A DNA stretch of 64,000 bases from Bacteroidales bacterium (GTDB taxonomy: Bacteria > Bacteroidota > Bacteroidia > Bacteroidales > UBA3663), in the NCBI GenBank assembly GCA_017449065.1, contig JAFSKF010000009.1:1-64000 (forward strand), in the 5' to 3' direction. The notes under the pieces are model-generated. The model was not told the DNA's origin. It did no database searches and worked only from the letters and a program-made list of their open reading frames with translations. How positions within the stretch are numbered: position 1 is the first letter of the stretch; every line of letters begins with the position of its first letter. Positions 43,418-52,727 of this stretch are shown here, in pieces. A program made the position numbers and the translations under genes.

Positions 43418-45316
43418 ATGGAACCCATCAAGCATGAATGTGGAGTGGCGCTCATCCGCCTGCTCAAGCCACTGGAATATTACCAAGAGAAGTATGGCTC
43501 TTGGATGTATGGTCTGAACAAACTGTATCTGCTGATGGAGAAACAGCACAATCGCGGACAGGAAGGTGCCGGTTTCGCCGTGCTGAAAATGGAGGCTCAC
43601 CCGGGAGAGGAATTTTTCTTCCGAGAGAGAGCCTTGGGATCGGGAGCTATCAGCGAGATTTTCTCGAAGGCGAACCATAAGTTCGAAGACTTCACGCCCG
43701 AACAGATGCGCGATGCCGAATTTGCGAAAATGCACATTCCGTACGCCGGAGAGGTCTATATGGGACACCTCCGATACTCGACTACCGGACGAAGCGGACT
43801 GGATTTCGTACATCCTTTCATCCGTCGCAACAACTTCCGCGACAAGAGCCTGTGCGTGTGCGGCAACTTCAACCTCACCAACGTGGATGAGATTTTCGAG
43901 GACGTGATGGATTCCGGACAGCATCCGCGTCGCTACAGCGACACCTACATGATTCTGGAGCAACTGGGATTCCGCTTGGACAGAGAAGTGGAACGCCTTT
44001 ACAAACAGTACAACGACGAAGACCGTCCCGGACGTGAAGTGACAGCTGAAATTGAGAAACACATCATCATCGAAAACATTCTGAAAACTTCCTCACCCTC
44101 CTGGGACGGCGGCTACTGCATTTGCGGCATGACCGGTTCCGGCGAGAGTTTTGCCGTACGCGATCCCTGGGGCATTCGTCCTGCCTTCTATTTCAGAAAC
44201 GATGAGATGGTGGTGGTGGCCAGCGAACGCCCCGTAATACAAACCGCCTTCGAGATTGCCCGCAAAGATGTGCACGAACTCCTGCCTGGACAAGCCATCG
44301 TCATCAACCAGGCAGGCGAAGTCCGATTGTCGCAAATCAATCCTCCACAGAAAATCAAGCAATGCTCGTTCGAACGCATCTATTTCAGCCGGGGTAACGA
44401 TGCAGAAATCTATCAGGAACGCAAGGTGCTGGGCAGATCGCTGGCAGAAAAAGTGTTTGCCGCCTGCGACAACGATCTGGAGCACTCCGTGTTCAGTTTC
44501 ATTCCGAACACAGCAGAAGTGGCCTATATGGGCTTAGTGGAAGGTTTGAACGACATTCTGAACCGGCAGAAAGCACAAATGATCCGTGCTTTAGGCTCCG
44601 ATTATACAGATCAGCAGCTGCAAGACATCCTTTCGATGCACGTACGTAACGAAAAAATCGCCAACAAAGACATCAAGTTGCGCACCTTCATTGCAGAAGG
44701 AGCCTCTCGCAACGACTTGGCCTCGCACGTATATGATGTAACCTACGGCTGCATCGTGAATCTTGTGGATAATCTGGTTGCCATCGACGACAGCATTGTG
44801 CGAGGCACTACACTCAAGCAGTCGGTCATCAAGATTCTGAATACCTTACACCCCCGCAAGATCATCATCGTCAGCTCTGCTCCACAAATCCGCTATCCCG
44901 ACTGCTATGGCATCGACATGAGCCGCATGGGCGAATTCATTGCCTTCCGTGCCGCTGTCGAACTACTGAAAGAAAGCGGGCAGGAACACATTTTGGAAGA
45001 AGTCTATCGGAAATGCAAGGCGCAGGAATCGCTACCGAAGGAAAAAGTGCGCAATTACGTCAAAGAGATTTACGCCCCCTTCACCGCTGACCAGATTTCA
45101 GACAAAATCAGCCAGATGCTTACCCCGGATAGCGTCAAGGTTCCCGTAGAAATCATTTATCAGACCATCGAAGGCCTGCACGAAGCCTGTCCGAACCACA
45201 AAGGTGACTGGTACTTTACCGGCGACTATCCCACAGCAGGCGGTAACCGGCTGGTCAATCTAGCCTATATCAACTACTTTGAAGGTAACGACTCAAAACG
45301 TGCAATGAAAAGTTAG
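43418..45316 (+). CDS. Long amidophosphoribosyltransferase paralogue
   Basis: A 632-residue protein against about 470-510 for canonical PurF. Its glutaminase domain has the nucleophile C8 after a 7-residue propeptide (MEPIKHE), RGQEGAGF and GHLRYSTTG; the usual HNG motif reads CGNFNLTN. The phosphoribosyltransferase domain carries the PRPP loop AIDDSIVRGTT. The last 100 residues are extra. PurF makes phosphoribosylamine from PRPP and glutamine; as a divergent copy it may have another role. It starts 3 nt after the permease. Confidence 0.85.
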   Translation: MEPIKHECGVALIRLLKPLEYYQEKYGSWMYGLNKLYLLMEKQHNRGQEGAGFAVLKMEAHPGEEFFFRERALGSGAISEIFSKANHKFEDFTPEQMRDAEFAKMHIPYAGEVYMGHLRYSTTGRSGLDFVHPFIRRNNFRDKSLCVCGNFNLTNVDEIFEDVMDSGQHPRRYSDTYMILEQLGFRLDREVERLYKQYNDEDRPGREVTAEIEKHIIIENILKTSSPSWDGGYCICGMTGSGESFAVRDPWGIRPAFYFRNDEMVVVASERPVIQTAFEIARKDVHELLPGQAIVINQAGEVRLSQINPPQKIKQCSFERIYFSRGNDAEIYQERKVLGRSLAEKVFAACDNDLEHSVFSFIPNTAEVAYMGLVEGLNDILNRQKAQMIRALGSDYTDQQLQDILSMHVRNEKIANKDIKLRTFIAEGASRNDLASHVYDVTYGCIVNLVDNLVAIDDSIVRGTTLKQSVIKILNTLHPRKIIIVSSAPQIRYPDCYGIDMSRMGEFIAFRAAVELLKESGQEHILEEVYRKCKAQESLPKEKVRNYVKEIYAPFTADQISDKISQMLTPDSVKVPVEIIYQTIEGLHEACPNHKGDWYFTGDYPTAGGNRLVNLAYINYFEGNDSKRAMKS

Positions 45317-45328
45317 AAACCCTGAATC

Positions 45329-48300
45329 ATGAAAAAACTAACCTCAATCATCTTATTATCCGGCACCGCTGCCATCCTGACAGCAGCGGCTGACCTCCCC
45401 CCTATCGATTATTCTTACTGCGGATACAAGGCTTCTGCAGACACGATACCAACTCTATCTTCCAGCCTGATTGTCACCCCTATCGACGGAGACAACACCC
45501 AAGCCATTCAGGACGCCATCGACCTGATTGGTGCGCTGGCACCTAATGCCCAGGGGTTCCGAGGCGTGGTACAATTGAAAGAAGGCACCTACCGACTTCA
45601 AGGACGCCTGCGTATAAACCAAAGCGGCATCGTGTTGCGTGGTATGGGAGCAGAAAAGACCCGGCTTTTGATGCAGGGCGTGGATCGAGAACCGGCAATT
45701 GCCCTGCAAGGACAACCTTCAGCCATTAACCGCTGCGACACACTTCCCCTCTGCGGACAAGTGCATGCAGGCGACCTCAAAGTGGCTTCGACCACTACCA
45801 TCTCGCACCTGAAAGCAGGAACAGAAATAGAGATTGTGCATCCAAGCACCCAATCTTGGATTGAGAAATACGGTTGTCAGGAATATGGTGGCGGCATCAG
45901 CGCCTTGGGTTGGAAACCCGGCGATGTGGATGTGCGCTATCGTCGCACTTTGGAGAACGACGGCAACTTGATGCTCGATGCTCCTTTGTATATGTCATTT
46001 AATGCCGACGAAGAACAAGCATACGCTTTGGTCTATCCGTGGTCGGACGGCTACGTTTCGGAGTGCGGCATCGAAGATCTCAGCATCGAAGCTGAAGTCA
46101 CTTCCCCGAATCCCAAAGACGAACAGCATTTGTGGACAGGCATCAGCATCGATAAGGCACACGACTGCTGGGTGCGACGGGTGAACTTCCGGAATCTGGC
46201 CGGAAGCGGTGTAATTGTGGAACCGAAAGGGCAACGCATCACCATCCAAGATTGCCTGTATCTGCATCCTGTTGGCGAATTAGCCGGACACCGGAGAAAC
46301 GCTTTCTATGTGTTCGGACAGCAGGTGCTGGTTCAGCGTTGCCTGGCTGAACAAGCCCTGCATGCCTTCGCTGCCGGATGGGCAGCTCCCGGACCGAATG
46401 CCTTTGTGCAATGCGAAGCTCGCGAAGCACTCGACTATAGCGGAGGCATCGATGCATGGGCCACCGGATTGCTGTTCGATATTGTGGATATTGACGGGCA
46501 CGATATCGTGCTGAAGAACATCGGGCAAGACCATAACGGCGCCGGATGGACGGCTGCCAACAGCACCCTTTGGCAATGTTCAGCTGCGGTGATTCATTGC
46601 TATGCCCCTGACGCTGACAATACGAACAGAGCCTATGGTGTGTGGTCGCAATTCCAGGGCAACGGCATTTGGGTAAGCAGTAATGAGCATGTGCGTCCCC
46701 GAAGTCTCTTCTATGCCCAGTTAGAGAAAAGATTAGGTAAAAAATGTCATCCGATCCTGCTTGAAACGCCCACCGAGGCAACCAGCAGTCCGACTCCGGA
46801 GTTAGCAATGCAATTAGCAGAACTGGCGAGAACCACTCCCAAATTCACGCTCGAAATGCTGATCCGGCAGCAACAGGCAATATCGGCAGACGGCTATCTG
46901 ACCATCAGCAAAGCGACACAACAGCAAGTGTCGCAAAAAGAAAAGAAGTTAGCGAGACAGAAACCTTCCGCTACAGAAAAGAAAGAACCGATCCGGATAG
47001 CTGTCACCAACGGACACCTGACTGGCAATGGTGCTTTATTGGTGGGTGGCAGATACAGTACGCCCTGGTGGAACGGCAAGATTCGTCCACCGTTCATTCA
47101 GCAGAAGGCACAACCAGCCCTGACCCGCTTTGTACCCGATCGCACAGGACTTGGTTTTACCGATCATATCGACTCGGTGATTGCCTACCTTGATAAGACG
47201 CAAACCCTGGTTTTCGACCAATGGTACGGATTGTGGTACGACAGACGTCGCGATGACCACGAACGCATCCGACGTCGCGATGCCGACTGTTGGACTCCTT
47301 TCTATGAACAGCCTTGGGCACGCAGCGGAAAAGGTGCCGCCTGGGAAGGCCTTTCGCGCTATGACCTCTCCCAACCCAACATCTGGTATTATTACCGCCT
47401 ACAGGAATTCGCCCGCAAGGCTCCGAATCACCTGCTGTTCCTCGAGCATTACTTCCAGCACAATATTCTGGAAGCCGGTGCCCATTGGGTGGATTGCCCT
47501 TGGCGTCCTGTCAACAACATCAACCAGACCGTTTTCCCTGAACCCGTCCCGTTTGCCGGCGACAAGCGCGTATTCGTGGCTGAATGGTTCTACGATGAAG
47601 AAAATGCTACGATGCGGCAACTGCATCGCCAGTATATCCGTCAAAATCTGGAACAATTCAAGGACCATCCCAATGTGGTTCACCTCATCAGTTCCGAATA
47701 TACCGGACCCTATCATTTCACACGCTTCTGGCTTGAATGTATTCAAGAATGGGAACAGGAAACCGGACAGCATCCGCTCATTGCCCTGGCTTGCACCAAA
47801 GATGTGCAGGACAGTCTGCTCGCTGACAAAAAGCTCAGTCAGGTCATCGACATCATTCAGATTCAATATTGGTTCTACAAGCAGGCAGACAAGCGCAATC
47901 CCAATACCCTTTGGGCTCCGGCCGGCGGACAGAATATGGCTCCGCGACAGCAACAGCGCAAGATGCCGAATGGCAAGACCACCTTCCTCGATGCCTATCA
48001 GGCGGTAAGCGAGTACCGGCAGAAATTCCCCGATAAGGCAGTTACCTTCTATGCCCAGAACTACCCCGATTTAGGATGGGCGATTCTCATGGCAGGAGGA
48101 TCGTGCTGTCAGGTGGATATTCAAGACGAAGAAATATTAACATCGCTGGCCTCCATGCAGATCGCAGAGGTCGGAACAGATGCCAAAGCCCTCAGCAACG
48201 GCACATCGGGTCTTATCTACTTCACGCACGACGGAGAAGCCGTACTCTCCGGCATGAAACCGGGCAAGCACGCATTGAAGCAACTGCACCGAGACAGCAA

Positions 48301-48388
48301 ATGCGTTTCGGTTGGCACCATTACGGTTCCGGCCAACGGCACTTGCCGGCTTACGGGCAAAAGCAACCAGATTTACTACATATTATAA
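45329..48388 (+). CDS. Secreted two-module protein: beta-helix plus TIM-barrel-like domain
   Basis: A 1019-residue protein with a signal peptide (to about residue 20). Residues about 45-470 form a pectate-lyase-like right-handed beta-helix (for example GVVQLKEGTYRLQG, WVRRVNFRNLAGSGVIVEP). After a charged linker (about 530-570), residues about 570-1010 form a second domain with a family-specific FDQWYGLWYDRRRDD and VFVAEWFYDEENA that I recall from DUF6298-type proteins of Bacteroidetes. It is likely to act on pectin or a similar polyuronate, consistent with DUF3826 next door; the reaction is unknown. Confidence 0.72.
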   Translation: MKKLTSIILLSGTAAILTAAADLPPIDYSYCGYKASADTIPTLSSSLIVTPIDGDNTQAIQDAIDLIGALAPNAQGFRGVVQLKEGTYRLQGRLRINQSGIVLRGMGAEKTRLLMQGVDREPAIALQGQPSAINRCDTLPLCGQVHAGDLKVASTTTISHLKAGTEIEIVHPSTQSWIEKYGCQEYGGGISALGWKPGDVDVRYRRTLENDGNLMLDAPLYMSFNADEEQAYALVYPWSDGYVSECGIEDLSIEAEVTSPNPKDEQHLWTGISIDKAHDCWVRRVNFRNLAGSGVIVEPKGQRITIQDCLYLHPVGELAGHRRNAFYVFGQQVLVQRCLAEQALHAFAAGWAAPGPNAFVQCEAREALDYSGGIDAWATGLLFDIVDIDGHDIVLKNIGQDHNGAGWTAANSTLWQCSAAVIHCYAPDADNTNRAYGVWSQFQGNGIWVSSNEHVRPRSLFYAQLEKRLGKKCHPILLETPTEATSSPTPELAMQLAELARTTPKFTLEMLIRQQQAISADGYLTISKATQQQVSQKEKKLARQKPSATEKKEPIRIAVTNGHLTGNGALLVGGRYSTPWWNGKIRPPFIQQKAQPALTRFVPDRTGLGFTDHIDSVIAYLDKTQTLVFDQWYGLWYDRRRDDHERIRRRDADCWTPFYEQPWARSGKGAAWEGLSRYDLSQPNIWYYYRLQEFARKAPNHLLFLEHYFQHNILEAGAHWVDCPWRPVNNINQTVFPEPVPFAGDKRVFVAEWFYDEENATMRQLHRQYIRQNLEQFKDHPNVVHLISSEYTGPYHFTRFWLECIQEWEQETGQHPLIALACTKDVQDSLLADKKLSQVIDIIQIQYWFYKQADKRNPNTLWAPAGGQNMAPRQQQRKMPNGKTTFLDAYQAVSEYRQKFPDKAVTFYAQNYPDLGWAILMAGGSCCQVDIQDEEILTSLASMQIAEVGTDAKALSNGTSGLIYFTHDGEAVLSGMKPGKHALKQLHRDSKCVSVGTITVPANGTCRLTGKSNQIYYIL

Positions 48389-48406
48389 TAATATATACCC
48401 ACCCTG

Positions 48407-50449
48407 ATGAAAAAAGGAATCGCCACAGTCGCGCTCTCTCTTTTGCTGTTGCCAATGGCGGCACAATCCTCTTCCAATAAGCCATTAGCAGTAGAAAACC
48501 GGATGACGCAACCGCTCAGTCAGGTTATGAAACAGATTGAGCAACGTTTCAACGTCACTTTCAGCTATAACGTCGATACTGCAGGACTGTCTGTTGACTA
48601 TGCTCCAGGCCGTATTCGTCCTTACAGCTTTGAAGAAACACTACAGAATGTGCTCGGACTTTTCGACTTCAAAGCCTGGAAACAGAACGATTCTGTTTAT
48701 CGCATCAAGCCTTTCGAGTATTATCGCAGATGGGACTCGGAAGGACAGCAGATGACCGACTATCTCAATACGCTATATCATAACCGCACCGAATGGGAAG
48801 CACGCGCCCAGGAACTACGCAAAGCCGTACGCGAAACTTCTGGCGTAGATGCCATGCTCCGTTCCTGCGTAGATGCAAAGCCTATTTTGGGGAAAGTGCG
48901 AAAATACGACGGATACACGGTACAGAACCTTGCCCTCGAACTCGTGCCTGGCTATTATGTGTGCGGCAGCATCTATGTTCCTAACAACAAAAAGGCACGC
49001 AAACAGGTTGCCAATGCCCAAGGCCAGTACCCGGTAATCATCAGCCCCAATGGACATTGGGCAGACGGTCGCTACAACAAAGACTTACAGGTTCGCTTTG
49101 CCACCTTGGCTCGTATGGGTGCCATCAGCATCAGCTTCGACCTTTTCGGATGGGGAGAATCTGCACTACAGGTCGGGGCGGAGAATCATGCCAGTAGCAT
49201 GGCGCTGACCTATCAGCTTGTTTCCGCCTTTCGCCTGCTCGATTACGCCCTCACCCGTCCGGACGTCGATTCGAAGCGCGTGGGTGCTTGCGGCGGTTCC
49301 GGCGGCGGCACACATTCCGTTCTGCTTTCCACCATCGACGATCGCTTCTCTGCCTGCTGTCCTGTGGTGCATATCACCAGTCACTTTGACGGAGGCTGCC
49401 CTTGCGAAAGCGGATTGCCTGTTCAGTATGTACTGGGGGGTACCACAAGCGCAGAAATGTTAGCAACGATGGCTCCCAAACCCATCATGCTGGTTGGCAA
49501 TGAAGGCGACTGGACACACACCCATCCATCGATTGAAGTTCCTTACCTGAAAAGAATCTATGGTTTCTATGATGCTGCTGATCAGGTTCAGAGTCTTTTC
49601 CTGCCCGGTGAACGGCATGATTTCCGTGCCAGCAAGCGCGAAGGTGTTTACAACTATTTCTCTTCTGTCTGGAACCTTGTAAAAGAGCAGCAGGATGAAA
49701 CGAAGGCCACCATCGAAACCGCAGACAAACTGATCTGTTTCGGAAGTACGAAAAACGAAGAAGGCAAAGTGGTGCCTACCGGAACAAATGCTCCCGAAAA
49801 CTTCGAACGCAGCATACAGCCGTTAGCTGAGAAATACTTTGACAAGCAACTGTACTTCGATCTCCGTTGGGCAGCAGGTCTCGAACAGAAAGCTCAGAAG
49901 TGGGCAGACAGCCTGCATCTGGACGATCCTGCAAAAACGCTTCGCGTACGCAAGCTGATTTTTACGCACCTCACGCAAATCACCCGCTGGCACAATGAAC
50001 ACCTGAACGATTGCCCGAGAGGCATCAATCCGAGAACCGGTGAGAAATTGCGCGAAGTGGATCTACAGATTATTGCGGATGCCGCCCAACCGAAAGAATA
50101 TCACACGACCCTGATGGACGGACTCCGCGCAGAACTCACATCCGAACAGGTAGAAACGATTCTTGATCTCTACACCATTGGCAAGGTACAATTCACAATG
50201 AAAGGCTATTATGGAATTGTGCCCGACATCACTCCTACGGAAGACAGCGTCTGCCTGGCCTATCTGAAAGAAGCCCGCGAAATGGCCATCGACTTCAAAA
50301 CGATGAAAGAGATTTCGGAGATTTTCGGAATCGCCAAAGACAAATGCGAAGCCTATTTCAATGCACATGGGCGCAACTGGCGACAAATGTATTCAGCCTA
50401 CGTGAAGAAACTGCAAGCTGAAAAGAAAGCCAAACAGACTAAACAATAA
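48407..50449 (+). CDS. STN-like / alpha-beta hydrolase / DUF3826 fusion
   Basis: A 680-residue secreted protein. After the signal peptide, residues about 27-103 resemble an STN (secretin/TonB short N-terminal) domain (MKQIEQRFNVTFSYN). Residues about 140-430 form an acetyl-esterase-like alpha/beta hydrolase with nucleophile elbow GGSGGG and a late PGERHDF histidine. Residues about 470-670 are DUF3826 (THLTQITRWHNEH, NGRNWRQ-like end), usually a separate pectin-locus protein. It is the last gene before a strong terminator. Confidence 0.82.
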   Translation: MKKGIATVALSLLLLPMAAQSSSNKPLAVENRMTQPLSQVMKQIEQRFNVTFSYNVDTAGLSVDYAPGRIRPYSFEETLQNVLGLFDFKAWKQNDSVYRIKPFEYYRRWDSEGQQMTDYLNTLYHNRTEWEARAQELRKAVRETSGVDAMLRSCVDAKPILGKVRKYDGYTVQNLALELVPGYYVCGSIYVPNNKKARKQVANAQGQYPVIISPNGHWADGRYNKDLQVRFATLARMGAISISFDLFGWGESALQVGAENHASSMALTYQLVSAFRLLDYALTRPDVDSKRVGACGGSGGGTHSVLLSTIDDRFSACCPVVHITSHFDGGCPCESGLPVQYVLGGTTSAEMLATMAPKPIMLVGNEGDWTHTHPSIEVPYLKRIYGFYDAADQVQSLFLPGERHDFRASKREGVYNYFSSVWNLVKEQQDETKATIETADKLICFGSTKNEEGKVVPTGTNAPENFERSIQPLAEKYFDKQLYFDLRWAAGLEQKAQKWADSLHLDDPAKTLRVRKLIFTHLTQITRWHNEHLNDCPRGINPRTGEKLREVDLQIIADAAQPKEYHTTLMDGLRAELTSEQVETILDLYTIGKVQFTMKGYYGIVPDITPTEDSVCLAYLKEAREMAIDFKTMKEISEIFGIAKDKCEAYFNAHGRNWRQMYSAYVKKLQAEKKAKQTKQ

Positions 50450-50455
50450 GAAAAG

Positions 50456-50494
50456 AAAATGAGGATGCATCATGGAAAATGCATCCTCATTTTT
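50456..50494 (+). terminator. Strong bidirectional terminator
   Basis: A 14-bp stem (AAATGAGGATGCAT / ATGCATCCTCATTT) with an 8-nt loop and T-rich ends on both strands. It ends the typA operon and the convergent outer-membrane protein gene. Confidence 0.92.
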
Positions 50495-50514
50495 ATTATG
50501 AAAAGATTCGTTTA

Positions 50515-51156
50515 TCAGAGAGTGAAACCAACAGTAACGTAGTTGGTGTGGAATTTCACTTTATTATTACCGAATTTAGCAATTGGCATAAAATCGCCCT
50601 GATACTGCCAGCCCAAATAAAGCTGTCCGAAATGTACTCCGGCTCCAACCTGACCTCCCAACTGGAAGATGTTGCGGTTGTCACGGCCTCCCATATCGTC
50701 CTTATCCAACAAATTCAGAGTGGTATCGAAAGCCTTCTGCTTTGCCAACATATTCACCTTGAAGTTCAGACCGGCATGTCCGCTTACTGCGACCTTGTCA
50801 TTGATGGTATATTTGTAAGCAGCATTCAACGGAATAGAAATGTTCATATAGGTGAATTTGCAATCATCACGGGTGTAAACATTCCCTGTTGGCGTCAACT
50901 CTGTGTTCCAAATATCATTCACAGAATGAGCCCATTCCAACTGAGCACCGATTTCGACGAAGAGCGGAATCTGATCGCTCACACTAATACCATAGATACC
51001 ACCCAAAGCGACACCCTTCGGATCGTTGTCGGTATTGGTCATCTGATTACCCACATAACTGACTTGCAAGCGAAAATAGTCATCGCTGTTAACAAGCTGA
51101 GCCATTGCACTACCGGCTGCCAGCATCAGAAGAGCAGCCATAAAAAACTTCTTCAT
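50515..51156 (-). CDS. Outer-membrane beta-barrel protein (porin family)
   Basis: A 213-residue protein with signal peptide (MKKFFMAALLMLAAGSAMAQ) and alternating amphipathic strands ending VTVGFTL, typical of an eight-stranded OmpW/OmpA-like barrel. No plug or peptidoglycan-binding domain is attached. Function unknown. Confidence 0.85.
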   Translation of the reverse strand: MKKFFMAALLMLAAGSAMAQLVNSDDYFRLQVSYVGNQMTNTDNDPKGVALGGIYGISVSDQIPLFVEIGAQLEWAHSVNDIWNTELTPTGNVYTRDDCKFTYMNISIPLNAAYKYTINDKVAVSGHAGLNFKVNMLAKQKAFDTTLNLLDKDDMGGRDNRNIFQLGGQVGAGVHFGQLYLGWQYQGDFMPIAKFGNNKVKFHTNYVTVGFTL

Positions 51157-51236
51157 TATCATACTCTTTAATTTTAATATGTTATTATTTTTGTTTTATC
51201 ATTATATGACGGCTTCTGCAAATCGTCACATAGTAG

Positions 51237-51506
51237 TCACGTAGGATCTGCCTCTTGCATCACCTGAATCACCAAGTCGTACACCTTATCCTTTTGCAAG
51301 GCGAAAGCTTCGTCCATACGGGCATTCAGGAGCGCGGCCGCTTTATCGGAGAACAATCCGAACGCCTGGAAATCATCGTCAGGCGTAAAATCCAGATGCA
51401 GACCGAACCAGATGAAGCGGAAGAACGCCTTCACATCGTTCGTTGTCTTGATTGGCTTACTGCAAACCGGACTATTCAGCACTTTTTCATTCAGTATTTC
51501 ATCCAT
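51237..51506 (-). CDS. Small hypothetical protein upstream of the outer-membrane protein
   Basis: An 89-residue cytoplasmic helical protein (for example VKAFFRFIWFGLHLDF and AAALLNARMDEAFAL). It follows the PrsW gene by 11 nt on the same strand, so the two are probably co-expressed. No family recognised. Confidence 0.68.
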   Translation of the reverse strand: MDEILNEKVLNSPVCSKPIKTTNDVKAFFRFIWFGLHLDFTPDDDFQAFGLFSDKAAALLNARMDEAFALQKDKVYDLVIQVMQEADPT

Positions 51507-51517
51507 AATTCGTAAAT

Positions 51518-52279
51518 TTAGACATGGTCGCTGCGATCATACTCGTCGAACGCAGACTGCTCCTGTTTCCTATATCCTTCCTCCAAATCTGCCTGAAGGT
51601 GCTGGGCGATGCGAATGCGCGACCACTTGTAGAATTGAAAGCAGGAAAAAAACAGGAAAAGAGACAACATAAAGATGAGAAAATCCGATTCTTCGACAGC
51701 AACGTACATCAATATGAAATCATATAGCGCATGGCAAATAATCGGAGCCGCCAAGGTCCAGAACAGATGGTACATCTTATTCTCTTTTTCAAACCAATAG
51801 AGTGAAAAGAAATAGCCCATGAAAACGGCACAATAATAATGGCAGGGAACCGACATAAACGCTCTGGTGATGCTCCTAATAACCCATTCGTCTCCTGCAC
51901 CGAAAATATACGTGACATTTTCCAGACCGGCAAAACCCATACCGACGCAGACTGCATAGACGATACCGTCCATTTTCTCATCGAAAAAAGGATTCTTCCG
52001 GACCACCAAAAAGAGCATCAGTAACTTAGCCAGTTCTTCCGGAAATGCTGCCCCGAAAAAAGCCAAGCGCAAAGCCCCTTTCCAATCAGAATAAGCCTCA
52101 CTAAACAACCCTAAGGATTGAGCCGGATAGCTGAACAGCAAAGACACAAAGATTGATAAAACGCCAAAAGCTACAGCCCGTCTCAGCTGTGCCACAGGCT
52201 CCGGTTGCAGTTTGTCTGCCTTATAAATGTGATATACCAATATCAGAGCGGGTAGTAAACTGGCTAAAAGTTTTATCAT
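51518..52279 (-). CDS. PrsW-family intramembrane glutamic protease
   Basis: A 253-residue integral membrane protein with seven or eight TM helices. The PrsW motif EELAK (E81, E82, K85), the second motif ending LENVTY (E120, N121) and a later HALYDF are visible. PrsW proteases cleave anti-sigma factors or similar membrane proteins; no anti-sigma gene is adjacent. Confidence 0.9.
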   Translation of the reverse strand: MIKLLASLLPALILVYHIYKADKLQPEPVAQLRRAVAFGVLSIFVSLLFSYPAQSLGLFSEAYSDWKGALRLAFFGAAFPEELAKLLMLFLVVRKNPFFDEKMDGIVYAVCVGMGFAGLENVTYIFGAGDEWVIRSITRAFMSVPCHYYCAVFMGYFFSLYWFEKENKMYHLFWTLAAPIICHALYDFILMYVAVEESDFLIFMLSLFLFFSCFQFYKWSRIRIAQHLQADLEEGYRKQEQSAFDEYDRSDHV

Positions 52280-52401
52280 AAGGGTTATTTTTGGGCAAAG
52301 GTAAGCAATTTTGCAAATGCAAACGGCAAAAATCGCTCAAAAGTGCTCAGAAGGAAAAGATTTTGTGTTCTTTACTCCGATTTTGATAAGTATATTTTAT
52401 A

Positions 52402-52433
52402 TAAAAAACCTGCATAGCAGACAACTATGCAGG
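52402..52433 (-). terminator. Terminator of the candidate small RNA
   Basis: A 9-bp stem CCTGCATAG/CTATGCAGG with a 7-nt loop, followed on the minus strand by six U residues. Confidence 0.82.
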
Positions 52434-52546
52434 TAGCATTTAAGGTAAAGAGAAAGCTTTATAGGTATTTTGCATTATTCCACATAGGAACATTTACAAA
52501 GGGATTCTTGTTTTTTGTTTTAATTGGGAAACACTAAATTGAATTC
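52402..52546 (-). ncRNA. Candidate small RNA or short-peptide gene
   Basis: A minus-strand -7 element TAACTTTG (52553-52560) would start a transcript near 52546, which ends about 145 nt later at a clean hairpin/U-tract terminator. The only frame inside is a 17-residue one (MFLCGIMQNTYKAFSLP). The murI stop is 180 nt further upstream, so the unit is separated from it. No Rfam family is recognised from memory. Confidence 0.45.
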
Positions 52547-52727
52547 GCGGTGCAAAGTTACGGCATTTTTCAGAAACGGAATACAAAAATAAAAGAAATT
52601 AAAGACAAAATCGTTTACCGAATATTGTTTTTAGCAATTTTGCGACAAAAAAAATTTGAAACATTCTTTCAATTTTGAAACATTTCTGCGTTTTATGAGC
52701 CTGTACCGCCTATTTCTGAATCTTCAG

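Larger units (their letters stand above)
52280..52727. other. Intergenic: candidate small RNA between prsW-like gene and murI
   Basis: This 448-nt gap contains the prsW-like gene -7 element (TACCTTTG, 52296-52303), a hairpin terminator (52402-52433), a second -7 element (52553-52560) and A+T-rich sequence up to murI. No gene of reasonable length is present. Confidence 0.7.
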
